The notes under the pieces are model-generated. The model saw only the letters and a list, made by a program, of their open reading frames with translations. It was not told where the DNA came from and did not search any database. A DNA stretch of 64,000 nucleotides from contig CAWDWP010000001.1 of assembly GCA_963806045.1 (NCBI GenBank), forward strand, positions 496,001-560,000, read 5' to 3'. Position numbers and translations under genes: made by a program. Within the stretch, counting starts at the first letter, position 1; each line of letters starts with the position of its first letter. The DNA comes from DATCHW01 sp963806045 (GTDB taxonomy: Bacteria; Bacteroidota; Ignavibacteria; Tepidaquicellales; Tepidaquicellaceae). Positions 22,120-31,168 of this stretch are shown here, in pieces.

Positions 22120-24180
22120 TCATTTCAATAGAACTAATTTTTTCGTCTCTGTAAAATTTCCGGATGTTAACTGATAAAAATAAACTCCCGATGGAAAATT
22201 ACTTCCGTCAAATGTAACTTCATAACTTCCCGGCTGTAGTTGTTCGTTTACAAGTGTCTGAATTTCTTTTCCAAGGATATCGTATATTACGAGTTTTACG
22301 TTTGACATTTCACTTTTGACGTTTGACGGTATTTCAAATTTTATTTTCGTTACCGGATTAAACGGGTTCGGATAGTTTTGATGAAGCATATACCTATCAG
22401 GAATTTCTGTTGAAATATTATTCACTTTGATAATTTCGGAAAACGCTCTCCGCCAGACAGAAGATGAAGAAGTACCCGCATATATATAATTATCCGAAAT
22501 ATGAAAACTCATTATAACATTATTTTCGAGCCCCTGGTTTTTCAGAAGCCAGTTTGTTCCGCCGTTGGTAGTAAGATAGATTTTTCCGCAGCTCGAAAGA
22601 AATACATTTGAACCATATGTTACGAGCGAAGTACTCTCGCAGAACAGTGAAACTCCTGTGCTTATGTCAGTCCAGGTAAGCCCATTATTAGTTGACCTGT
22701 ACAAACTATCGCAGCATCCCGCTATAATAGTATTCGCTTCGGGAAATGCAAATCCCATCAAGTGCTTATCATTAAGTCCTATGTATGACCAGTTATTTCC
22801 ATTATCGGTTGAACGAAAAGCACCATAACTATACGTCCCGGCATAAATTACGCCATTCGAACTTCCAATTCCTGTTATATCCTGACTTCCTAATCCGATA
22901 CTCACTTGTGTCCATGTACTACCGAAATCAGTGGAGAAATAAACTCCGCTCCCGCAGGTTCCGGCGAAAATATTATTTCCGTCAACCGTTAATCCGTGAA
23001 TGCTTACGGTTGGTAGATTTGTCAAAGTCCAGTTAATACCGTTATTCGTAGTCTTGAATAATCCTCCTGAAGTAGAAGCTAAAACGTTTCCGTTTAGAGA
23101 AGCAAGAGGACCATAAACATTGAAATTATTTAGCCCTGCGCGAGTCCATGAATCCCCGTTATTGGTCGAACGGAAAATTCCTGATGAACTTCCCGCAAAT
23201 ATATTATTGCCATTCGAAGTGATATCAAATATATTTAACGCAATTATTCCATTGTTTATTTCCGACCAGGTTGTTCCGGTATTGGAAGATATGAAAAATC
23301 CGCTGCTTGTACCTGCGAAGAGATTAGTTTCATATACAGCCAGAGCTCCCGTGTACAGTGATATCAGTCCGTTATTAACAGAAGTCCAGTTAGCACCGTT
23401 ATTTGTAGTCAGAAAAATACCATTTGATGTGCCTGCAAAAATGTTTGTTCCTGATGTCAGCAATGAGCGGATAGATAAATTCGTGATTCCGTTATTAACC
23501 GCCGACCAGTTAGCACCATTATTGCTTGTGACAAAAATCCCTGCATTTGTTCCGCAGTAAACATTAGGACCCAGAGTTGTAAAAGCGTAAATATAAAGAT
23601 TCGGAAGTCCGTCATTTACAGTTGTCCAGTTAGCTCCGTTGTTTGTCGATAAACGAACACCACCGCCCCATGTCCCGGCATAAATATTCGAACCCGATGA
23701 ACCCAGTGCTGTAACATCAACATTATTTAGTACAGTGCTCCAGGATTCCCCGGTATTTGTGGATAAAGAAACTGTACCATTTGGATTGCTTGTTCCTGCA
23801 AAAAGGTAAATTCCCGATGATAACAGGACTCTTACTCCGAGATTGCTGAGACCATTATTAACGGTTGCCCAGGATGCTCCGTTATCTGTTGACCTGTAAA
23901 CACCGTTGTTGGTAGCGGCAAAAATATTGGAAAGAGAAACTGCATAAGATTTGATAGCGCTACCCGGTAATCCCGGAATTTTAACCCAGGAATTACCATT
24001 GTTAATCGAATAATAGGCGCAGTTTGGCGTTCCCGAAAATAATTTGTTATTAAATCCTATAATGCAGTTTCCTCCTGCTCCCTGAGGTCCGTTTGTCTGC
24101 ACCCACTGGCAGACACAATTATCAATCTTCAATGTACAATGAACAATGAGCAACAAGAAAAGATAAAATATCTTTTTCAT
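22120..24180 (-). CDS. Large BNR-type repeat protein with T9SS sorting domain
   Basis: The start at 24180 gives a signal peptide (MKKIFYLFLLLIVHCTLKID, cut near CVCQW). The in-frame ATG at 24204 is less plausible. About thirteen to fourteen repeats of about 41 residues (LxTSGTNIFAGTSNGIFLTTNNGANW, shown here in two parts: LLTSGTNIFAGT and NGIFLTTNNGANW) fill residues 30-600, enough for two seven-bladed propellers. The sorting domain (LHQNYPNPFNPVTKIKFEIP to TKKLVLLK) carries a type C insert. The 2.06-kb frame is intact even though it is highly repetitive. This argues that intact versions of the family are maintained by selection. Function unknown; surface or secreted location inferred. Confidence 0.88.
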   Translation of the reverse strand: MKKIFYLFLLLIVHCTLKIDNCVCQWVQTNGPQGAGGNCIIGFNNKLFSGTPNCAYYSINNGNSWVKIPGLPGSAIKSYAVSLSNIFAATNNGVYRSTDNGASWATVNNGLSNLGVRVLLSSGIYLFAGTSNPNGTVSLSTNTGESWSTVLNNVDVTALGSSGSNIYAGTWGGGVRLSTNNGANWTTVNDGLPNLYIYAFTTLGPNVYCGTNAGIFVTSNNGANWSAVNNGITNLSIRSLLTSGTNIFAGTSNGIFLTTNNGANWTSVNNGLISLYTGALAVYETNLFAGTSSGFFISSNTGTTWSEINNGIIALNIFDITSNGNNIFAGSSSGIFRSTNNGDSWTRAGLNNFNVYGPLASLNGNVLASTSGGLFKTTNNGINWTLTNLPTVSIHGLTVDGNNIFAGTCGSGVYFSTDFGSTWTQVSIGLGSQDITGIGSSNGVIYAGTYSYGAFRSTDNGNNWSYIGLNDKHLMGFAFPEANTIIAGCCDSLYRSTNNGLTWTDISTGVSLFCESTSLVTYGSNVFLSSCGKIYLTTNGGTNWLLKNQGLENNVIMSFHISDNYIYAGTSSSSVWRRAFSEIIKVNNISTEIPDRYMLHQNYPNPFNPVTKIKFEIPSNVKSEMSNVKLVIYDILGKEIQTLVNEQLQPGSYEVTFDGSNFPSGVYFYQLTSGNFTETKKLVLLK
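22295..22328. repeat. Short direct-repeat element type C in sorting domain
   Basis: Repeats of ACGTTTGACATTTCAC / TTTTGACGTTTGACGG encode NVKSEMSNVKLVIY on the minus strand. Same site as the copies at 24399 and 25733. Confidence 0.6.
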
Positions 24181-24201
24181 AATTTTGTTATTTGATTTTG
24201 A

Positions 24202-24221
24202 CAAGGGGGCTTGCCCCCTTG
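24202..24221. repeat. Perfect 20-base palindrome between two cargo genes
   Basis: CAAGGGGGCTTGCCCCCTTG is fully self-complementary. It lies directly after the stop of the gene at 24224-25501 and 22 bases before the start of the next gene at 24180. It could act as an attenuator or terminator, or be a remnant of the type A poly-C element. No T-run follows. Confidence 0.6.
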
Positions 24222-24223
24222 CG

Positions 24224-25501
24224 TTATTTCAATAGAACTAATTTTTTCGTCGCTGTAAAATTTCCTGAAGTTAATTTATAAAAATAAATTCCCGACGGCA
24301 AATTGCTCCCATCAAATGTAACTTCATAAGTTCCTGGTTGTAGTTGCTCGTTTACAAGTATCTGAATTTCTTTCCCAAGGATATCGTATATTACGAGTTT
24401 TACGTTTGACATTTCACGTTTGACGGTATTTCAAATTTTATCCTTGTTGTTGGATTGAATGGATTCGGGTAATTTTGAAAAAAGAGAATATTTTACCGGA
24501 ATGTAATTTGAATTAGTATTTACAAATGTAATCCCACCCGTTGTAGTTTTCATTACTATGTTTTGCGAGATATTACTCATACCTACCACCCAGCCGGTAT
24601 TTTGGTCAATGAAAAATATTTCCTGCGTAACAAATGAATTTGTAATAACCTGTGTTTGCCAATTGAATCCTCCATTAGTAGTTTTTGTTAAATTTCCACC
24701 CCACCCGGTAAACCATCCTGTATTGACATCAATAAAGTACATTCCCATATAATAAGTAGAATCCAATATGTTAAACCATGTCTGACCTCCATCGGTTGTT
24801 TTGCTTGGAGGAATCCTGTTTAAATAACCAGTTTGCTCATTTAAAAATTGGATATCTCGATAATTCCTGTATGGTGATTGCGATTCTTGCCTTATATAAA
24901 ACCAGTCATTACCCTGGTTTGTTGTCTTAATGACTGCATAATAAGTTTCTTGAAGATATATGTCATTGTATTGACCCGCACCCCAGCCAGTTTGTGGGTT
25001 TGCGAAGCTAATTGAGAAAATTCCATACGGTATATTCCCGGTTAAAGTAAATTGATCCCAGTTTAAACCTCCATTAATTGTTTTTAACATTTTCCCTTGG
25101 GTAGCGACCCAACCCGTGTATTCGTTAATAAAATATATATCACTGGGATATTGGTTTTGAATGTTTAGCGATATCCAATTTATACCATTATTTGTAGTTT
25201 TTAATATTACATATTGACTATTTTGAGTTGTGCCAACCCAGCCTGTATTATAGTTTATAAAATAAATTGAAGGATGATGATACTCGGCATTTTGAACAGG
25301 TATCCAATTTATACCTCCGTTAGTAGTTTTACTAATCATTTCAAATTGTCCGCAAAGCCAACCTGAATTTTGATTAATAAAGAAAACATCCGTAAGTGCA
25401 CCCGTTGATGTAAATCCGCTATTTTGAAAATTCCACGCTGATTGCGAATATAATATTGAACTATATAATATTGTAATAATAACCAGAACGAACTTTTTCA
25501 T
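24224..25501 (-). CDS. Ycf48-like propeller protein with T9SS sorting domain, two compensating indels
   Basis: Signal peptide MKKFVLVIITILYSSILYSQ, followed by seven Ycf48-type repeats (VFFINQNSGWLCGQFEMISK, SIYFINYNTGWVG and others) to about residue 335. At the start of the sorting domain one extra T turns LFQNYPNPFNPTT into LFSKLPESIQSNN and leads to a stop at 24431. The correct frame is readable on the DNA and is restored near 24412, after a one-base loss in the type C repeat. It then runs VKLVIYDILGKEIQ to TKKLVLLK at 24224. The whole is about 425 residues. The sorting domain is nearly identical to those of the flanking genes at 22120 and 25559. Confidence 0.82.
24399..24426. repeat. Short direct-repeat element type C in sorting domain
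   Basis: TTTTACGTTTGACATTTCACGTTTGACGG, shorter by one unit than the copy at 25733. The size difference and the adjacent frame break suggest repeat-unit slippage. Confidence 0.6.
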
Positions 25502-25558
25502 CTTAATATAATTTTAAGATTTTAATAAAATTCAACATTCATCGTATGAGTCCTTATT

Positions 25559-27379
25559 TCATTTAATTAAAGTCATCTTTCTTGTCAGAATAAAATCACT
25601 TGAGCTTAATATATAAAAATATATTCCGCTCGGTAGATTACTTCCGTCAAATGTCACTTCATAAGTCCCCAGTTGTAGTTGCTCGTTTACAAGTGTCTGA
25701 ATTTCTTTTCCAAGGATATCGTATATTACGAGTTTTACGTTTGACATTTCACGTTTGACGTTTGACGGTATTTCAAATTTTATCTTCGTCGTCGGATTGA
25801 ACGGATTCGGATAATTTTGATGGAGATTGAATTTATCCGGAACATTATTTGTATTCTGATTAATTCCAGCAAGGCTTATATCTCCATATACTCCGTTGTG
25901 GCGTGTGTTGTACTGCCACATTGGTATTTGAATTTTAGAAGGATTATATGGAGTCTGCACGTTCCACAAATATATATTTGTGTATGGGTTAGAGCCTGGT
26001 ACCTGAATACCTGCGCCAACCATATCCAGAATATTATCCCTGTTTATATCAAGCAGGCAGGGTGTGTTGAAGAAGGTTGTTCCTTTTGGTTTTAACTGCC
26101 AGCTTGTCAGTTGAGTGCCGTCATTTTTAAAGCACAGATATTCTCCGAGAGTATCTGCAAGCGTATAGGTATTATCATCTACTATTAATTCAGTAAGATT
26201 ATCGTTATTAATATCTGCAAGAATAACCTGATTGTTTATTGCATTTATTTGTATTGTCGGAAAACCTGTAAGGAACACTCCATTTCTATCCCAGGCATAA
26301 AGTCTGTCTGCCGGAGTTCCGCTCAGAACCTGGTCTCCGATTGCAACATCAAGGAAATTATCACCATCTATATAACCTACTGCAGGCGGTCCGTAAATCC
26401 AGTTATTTGTGGTTTGTGGCCATCCGGTCAAAGATGTGCCGTCATATTTCAAAACGAAAACATATCCGCCTCCGCTTAATATGTGCGTTCCGAATATTAT
26501 ATCTCTTTTTCCGTCACCATCCAGGTCGGCAAGAACAGGGGAGGAGTACGAATTAGTTGCACTGAAAGGCATCATATACGGGAAGCCCGGCAATGAATCT
26601 CCGTTAGGTTTCCAGGCATATAAGCCATAGTATGATTCTGCAACAATTTCAGGAACATTATCACCATCTATATCTCCTACTGCAGCACTGGAAGCCGGAA
26701 CGCTTTCAATATTTTTAGGCCATCCTGTCAGCACTGTTCCGTCACCTTTGTAAACATAAACTTTTCCTGTCGGATATGTTCTTAGGTTAACAATTATTTC
26801 CAGTTTTCCATCATTATTTACATCTGCAAGAACCGGGGTGCGTGTTGAATATCCGTGATTGACAGGGAATCCTGTAACAGGTGAGCCGTCTTTGTGATAA
26901 GCCCATATCATTCCTCCGGATGTTAAACCGTGACCTGTGACAACAATTTCTCCCTCTCCATCGCCATCAATATCTCCAAATGCAGGAGCCCCTTCAAGCG
27001 GATAATTGACAGTCTTTGGCCATCCCGGCAAAGAAGTTCCGTTGAGCTTCAGCGCCTGAACTGTGTAACCAATGTTATATAAAATTTCCATCTGAGGGTC
27101 ACTATCCATATTGCAGTATATACCCCCTTCAAAACTTTGTCCTGAAAATTTCATTGGGAATCCCGGGAAAACAGGAAGTGAATCAATATTAAACGTAATA
27201 CTCTTTGCAATTCCGTTCTGCATATCAAGCACATTCACATTTCCCATCACATCAGGATAGAAATGAGAATTGCTGTACCGGTTGTTCAAAAGGGTATAAT
27301 TATTGTCTTTTGAATTAAAACCGGATAAAATAAAAAAGAATAAGAAAAAAAGCGGTAAAATTACTTTAATAGTCCTCAT
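25559..27379 (-). CDS. FG-GAP/VCBS integrin-like propeller protein with T9SS sorting domain
   Basis: 606 residues. Signal peptide (MRTIKVILPLFFLFFFILSG), then about seven FG-GAP blades each with a Ca-binding loop of the DxDxDGxxDI type: DIDGDGEGEIVV, DVNNDGKLEIIV, DIDGDNVPEIVAE, DLDGDGKRDIIF, YIDGDNFLDVAI, DINNDNLTELIV, DINRDNILDMVG. Intervening segments end in xGTSLPGWPKT, typical of this family. The sorting domain begins LHQNYPNPFNPTTKIKFEIP, contains a type C insert and ends TRKMTLIK. The frame is intact. Such proteins are Ca-stabilised extracellular propellers; the ligand is unknown. It is the first gene of the minus-strand cargo run from about 27.4 kb. Confidence 0.9.
   Translation of the reverse strand: MRTIKVILPLFFLFFFILSGFNSKDNNYTLLNNRYSNSHFYPDVMGNVNVLDMQNGIAKSITFNIDSLPVFPGFPMKFSGQSFEGGIYCNMDSDPQMEILYNIGYTVQALKLNGTSLPGWPKTVNYPLEGAPAFGDIDGDGEGEIVVTGHGLTSGGMIWAYHKDGSPVTGFPVNHGYSTRTPVLADVNNDGKLEIIVNLRTYPTGKVYVYKGDGTVLTGWPKNIESVPASSAAVGDIDGDNVPEIVAESYYGLYAWKPNGDSLPGFPYMMPFSATNSYSSPVLADLDGDGKRDIIFGTHILSGGGYVFVLKYDGTSLTGWPQTTNNWIYGPPAVGYIDGDNFLDVAIGDQVLSGTPADRLYAWDRNGVFLTGFPTIQINAINNQVILADINNDNLTELIVDDNTYTLADTLGEYLCFKNDGTQLTSWQLKPKGTTFFNTPCLLDINRDNILDMVGAGIQVPGSNPYTNIYLWNVQTPYNPSKIQIPMWQYNTRHNGVYGDISLAGINQNTNNVPDKFNLHQNYPNPFNPTTKIKFEIPSNVKREMSNVKLVIYDILGKEIQTLVNEQLQLGTYEVTFDGSNLPSGIYFYILSSSDFILTRKMTLIK
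25733..25768. repeat. Short direct-repeat element type C in sorting domain
   Basis: Three TTTGAC-containing units (ACGTTTGACATTTC, ACGTTTGACG, TTTGACGG) encode NVKREMSNVKLVIY on the minus strand. Confidence 0.6.
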
Positions 27380-27498
27380 AATACGTGGTTTTTTTAAAAG
27401 TTAAGAATTTTTTTTGATAAATGAAACAATAGAAAAAATAAGAAACCGAAACTTAATAATCAATTAATACGATCTAAGAGAATAATATTTGCATCAAA

Positions 27499-27520
27499 AA
27501 AGTGTTAATCCCAACACTTT
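27499..27520 (-). terminator. Rho-independent terminator after the OsmC-like gene
   Basis: Stem AAAGTGTT / AACACTTT with a six-base loop, followed on the minus strand by six T within the next bases. It begins 10 bases after the stop at 27530. Confidence 0.75.
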
Positions 27521-27529
27521 AAATGAAAC

Positions 27530-27934
27530 TTAATAATTATAAATTACAGTCTGTTTCAGTTCTGATTTCAGGCTTTGGCTTACAGGGCAGGTCCTGACGC
27601 ACTTATCTATTATCTTTTTTTCCTTATCGGAATAGTTATTTTTAGGGAAATTAAATTCAAGGACTATTTCAGCTACTCTGCGGGGATTTTCTGCCATTAT
27701 TTTTGTGATGTTGATTGTGGTTCCATCAATGCTGAATTTATGTTCTTTCGCTGCGATTCCGATAATTGTAAGCATGCAGGCTCCCAGTGAAGTAGAAAGC
27801 AAATCTGTCGGAGAAAATGCTTCGCCTTTACCGTGATTATCGGTTGGAGCATCTGTTATTATGATATTTCCTGATTTGATATGAACTGCTTTAGTTCGTA
27901 ATCCCCCTGAATATGTAATATTTGCTGTCGGCAT
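27530..27934 (-). CDS. OsmC/Ohr family thiol peroxidase-like protein
   Basis: 134 residues, the usual length for the family. Two conserved cysteines are present, C53 in SLGACMLT and C116 in RTCPVSQSL. E38 in GEAFSPTDLL fits the pattern of the hydroperoxide-reducing OsmC fold. Members reduce organic hydroperoxides with a Cys pair in the cytoplasm; the exact subfamily (OsmC, YhfA-like) is not resolved, though the short length and GEAFSPTDLLS favour the YhfA/OsmC-like group. It is divergently oriented to the Met-sulfoxide reductase gene 111 bases away, so the two oxidative-damage genes may share a regulatory region. Confidence 0.92.
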   Translation of the reverse strand: MPTANITYSGGLRTKAVHIKSGNIIITDAPTDNHGKGEAFSPTDLLSTSLGACMLTIIGIAAKEHKFSIDGTTINITKIMAENPRRVAEIVLEFNFPKNNYSDKEKKIIDKCVRTCPVSQSLKSELKQTVIYNY

Positions 27935-28045
27935 ACTAATGTTTCCTTGTAAATAGAGCCTTTAAATTAAAGATATTTAAAAATAATATGATTAACTATT
28001 CAATTTTATATTTAAAAATAAAGAATTAAATTCAACAGAGGCGCA

Positions 28046-28537
28046 ATGAGTTTTAAATATATAATAAATGTAAACCTGTCCAAAGATGAATCGTACAGGC
28101 GACTCATACCTCAGATAGTTTCATTGATAAAAAACGAAAAGAACTTAATCGCTAATGTTTCTAATATAACATCAGTTCTTAAACAAACTTTCAAAGATTT
28201 CCTCTGGACCGGCTTTTATTTCTATGATGCTGACGATAAAAACCTTGTTCTTGGTCCTTTCCAGGGTAAAGTTGGCTGTACAAGAATTGCCATAGGAAAG
28301 GGAGTCTGCGGTACTGCCGCATCCCTTAAGCAAACTGTGATAGCAGGTGATGTAAATAAGTTTCCGGGACATATATTCTGTGACCCTGATTCGAAATCTG
28401 AAATAGTAGTTCCGGTTTTGAAAGACGGCGAATTAAAAGCTGTACTCGATATTGACAGCGGAATTTACAATTGTTTTGATGATGTCGATAAAAAATATCT
28501 TGAAGAATTAGTAAATAAAATATCAAATATATTCTAA
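28046..28537 (+). CDS. msrC: Free methionine-(R)-sulfoxide reductase (GAF fold)
   Basis: 163 residues forming a single GAF domain. It has the fRMsr signature: WTGFYFYD, LGPFQGKVGC(78)TRI, GKGVC(88)GTAA, FPGHIFC(112)DPDSKSEIVVP and VLDIDS. C78, C88 and C112 correspond to the three cysteines that carry out reduction of free Met-R-sulfoxide in the YebR/MsrC family. Cytoplasmic repair enzyme. AGAGG lies four bases before the ATG. Two HU-like genes follow on the same strand with almost no spacing, so the three probably form one transcript. Confidence 0.92.
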   Translation: MSFKYIINVNLSKDESYRRLIPQIVSLIKNEKNLIANVSNITSVLKQTFKDFLWTGFYFYDADDKNLVLGPFQGKVGCTRIAIGKGVCGTAASLKQTVIAGDVNKFPGHIFCDPDSKSEIVVPVLKDGELKAVLDIDSGIYNCFDDVDKKYLEELVNKISNIF

Positions 28538-28538
28538 A

Positions 28539-28805
28539 TTGAATACAAAAAATCTCATTAAGAAATCAGTCTCACACAGCTCAGTCCAGAAAGAAAAAGG
28601 AATATTAATATTCAATCGTGTGTTTGAAATTATAAAAGAAGGGGTTTTGAAAGACAAACACATTCAAATTGATAATTTCGGGAAATTTGAAATTGAGCAC
28701 AAGGAAATGAGAACCGAAATTGATTACAGTACCAAATCGGAAATTCTCATTCCTCCGAAAGATAAAATCAGATTTACTCCATTGTTTATATTCAAAAATA
28801 AGTAA
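28539..28805 (+). CDS. HU/IHF-like DNA-binding protein
   Basis: 88 residues starting at a TTG one base after the msrC stop. The N-terminal helices are less typical. IKEGVLKDKHIQIDNFGKFE matches the HU helix-to-strand core (IxxFGxFE). A short beta-arm (residues about 57-75, RTEIDYSTKSEILIP) and KDKIRFTPLF follow, as in the IPxxxVPxFxP segment of HU. It probably binds and bends DNA. The TTG start and close coupling with msrC suggest translational coupling. It could be diverged in binding, since several usual basic arm residues are acidic here. Confidence 0.75.
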   Translation: MNTKNLIKKSVSHSSVQKEKGILIFNRVFEIIKEGVLKDKHIQIDNFGKFEIEHKEMRTEIDYSTKSEILIPPKDKIRFTPLFIFKNK

Positions 28806-28809
28806 TGCT

Positions 28810-31168
28810 ATGGACAGACTCTTACTAATCAGAAAAATTGCAGAAGAGTTTTCAATCAACGATGAAACTGCATCCGATTTCGTACAGAATATCTTCGATA
28901 CAATTTTAAAAGCCCTGTATTCAGGGAAAAATGTTAATATCGCGGATTTCGGTAAATTTATTATCAAGAATAATAAAATTTCATTTTCACCTGTAAAGAG
29001 ATTCGCACAGGAAATTAATTATAATTATGCCGGACTTGAATCTATTAAAATCCGAAACTATAACGAAAAAGAGTTTCGTGAAAAAGTAAACCGCCTGAAA
29101 AAAATTGAGGAAGAAATTGAAATTCAACTTGGCGGTATTCCTTCTGATATTATTGAGGAAAAAATACGCTTACCGGAACCTGCTCTTCCTGAAAAACAGG
29201 AAATCAAGATAGAAAAACCAATTATACCGGATGACATTTTCATAGAAAAACAAATTCCCGAAGAAAAAGAAGAAAGAAGAAGAGAAAGAAGAAAAAATTT
29301 CAGAAGACTATATATTTAATAATATTATTCCGGAAACCGTTGTTCCAAAAGAAGAAGATGTAAACGCAGAAGATATTGAAGAAGCCGTAAATTCAGCTAT
29401 TGAAGAATTTCTGAAATTAAATTTTCCGTCAAAGGAAGAAAAAATTTCGCTGCCGGAAACCGAGCCCGTGAAAAAGATTGAAGAAAAAGGAAGAGAAAAT
29501 ATATCCCGGACTGTATCAGGATTATTACCCGAAGATAAAATTTCCACTGAAGAAGTACTTAAAGATCCGAAGGAATTTAAGCCTTTTATTAGCTCATTCG
29601 AAAAACCCGCTATCGAAGATTTTTCAGAATTCATCACACATAAAGAGCCATACATAAAAGAAGAAGAAATAAGAAATATTAATCAGATTATAAAGGAACC
29701 CGAAGCAAAGAAAAAAGACATTACGGAAAAGCCGGTTGACCCTTTAGAGGATATTACTAAATTTATTATTAAACCCAAAGAGGAAACCGGGGAAGCGAAA
29801 AGAGAGTTTACCCAAGAGATTAGCGAAGAGATTACCAAAGAATCGGAAGATTTGGATGAGATTGAAAATACTGAAGCGTTAACTGTTGAACACTCAACAG
29901 ATGATTCTAATATTGCGGGTTTTACCGATGAAGCGGAAGATAAAATTGAAGAGTTAATGCCTGAACCAACTGAAGAAATAGATGAACAGCCTGAGGAAAT
30001 TACTGAAGTGATGAAAGATGTCAAAAATAAATTATCACAAAGAATAGAGGAAGCCAAAGCCTATAAAAACAAAGTCTTTAATGAGGATAAACTTGCCCAA
30101 CTGATTGAGCAAAGAGAACAAATAATCAGGGATATTAAATTGACTTCTGATTATACTATCGAACCATTCCGCCCTGACGAACCGGAAGTTTCAGGGGAAC
30201 CGCTTCAGGAGGCAGAAAAAGAAGAAAAAAAAATTGAGGATTTTAAATCTTTTATAATTCCATCAACCGATACCGGGCAAAAGGAGCCTGTTAAGTATAC
30301 GGATATTCCCGATGAGAAAAAATCATCTGAACCGAACATAGAGGACATAATTGAAGAGAGGGAAAAAATAATCAGGGAAATAAAAAAAGCATCAGGCTTT
30401 ACTGCAGAGACATATAAAACAAAAGAACCCCTAAAATTTCCTCCTGAAAATAAAACCCCGGAAATTGAATCACAGGGAATTGAATCGAAAGAGAAAAAAA
30501 CACCGGTATTTGAAGACTTCTTTATTACTCCTCCTAAAAACGAACCGCAGGAAAACATTGTGACTCCCGAAATTACTGAGAAAACAGATAAAAGTGCATT
30601 AACTTATGATGAGATTCTGGATGAGAAAAGAAAATTTCTTGAGCAGGAATATAAAAGTCCCGAAATGACAGTTTTCGATTCCATTAGCAGAGATACCAAA
30701 AGAGAAAATGAAATTGATGAATATTTATCCCGCCTTGATAAAATAAAAGATAACCTTAAAACAGAAGAGTCCGGATATAAAGAATTCATAATCCCCGAAT
30801 CAAATATTCCCGCAGAAGAAATATTAGAAAATGAAAGGGAACTTATTTCCGGAGATGTTAAAGGGCTTCACGATGATATTATAAAACCTGTTGAAGAATC
30901 TCTTACGGATAAAAGCAAGAATTTCGACGATGTTTTCATTGAAGATAATAAGGTGATATTCTATAACACAAAAGAATCCAAAGCATCAGAAGAAATGTAT
31001 AAGAAAGCAAATCTTAAGAGTTATGATGATGTTTTTTTCAGATTTGAAGCAGATAAGAAACCTAAAAAATCCGAGACAAAAAAAGAAACAAACTTTTTAG
31101 TGGTGGGATTAATCTGGTTTGTTATTATTGCGGCAGTTCTTACGATTCTTGCACTGATATTCAGGTAA
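28810..31168 (+). CDS. HU-domain protein with long acidic linker and C-terminal transmembrane anchor, one frameshift
   Basis: The ATG at 28810 begins an HU-type domain (residues 1-80: LLLIRKIAEEFSINDETASD, SGKNVNIADFGKFII, ISFSPVKRFAQEIN) in which the DNA-grasping arm is reduced to a few residues. A coiled-coil-like stretch (FREKVNRLKKIEEEIEI) follows, then about 650 residues of Glu/Lys/Pro-rich, probably disordered sequence. The linker holds two recurring motifs: a DF-x-x-FIIP type (EDFSEFITH, EDITKFIIKP, EDFKSFIIPS, FEDFFITPP, YKEFIIPES) and an EREKIIREIK type (about 30.1, 30.35, 30.62 and 30.83 kb). One hydrophobic helix (FLVVGLIWFVIIAAVLTILA) ends the protein. The frame shifts by one base in the purine-rich tract at about 29270-29300; beyond it the second frame is open to the stop. 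It overlaps the end of lnt by eight bases, convergently. Confidence 0.8.

Noticed and set aside
23120..23560. Long plus-strand open frame opposite the large BNR gene
   Set aside because: It has a repetitive sequence that mirrors the minus-strand blades, with no signal or domain; a shadow of a real gene.
28605..28967. Minus-strand frame opposite the two HU-like genes
   Set aside because: Spans the junction of two well-supported plus-strand genes and shows no domain.
29683..30057. Serine-rich open frames antisense to the HU-anchor gene
   Set aside because: They are the complement of the GAA/AAA-rich linker codons; the Ser/Ile composition is an automatic shadow.
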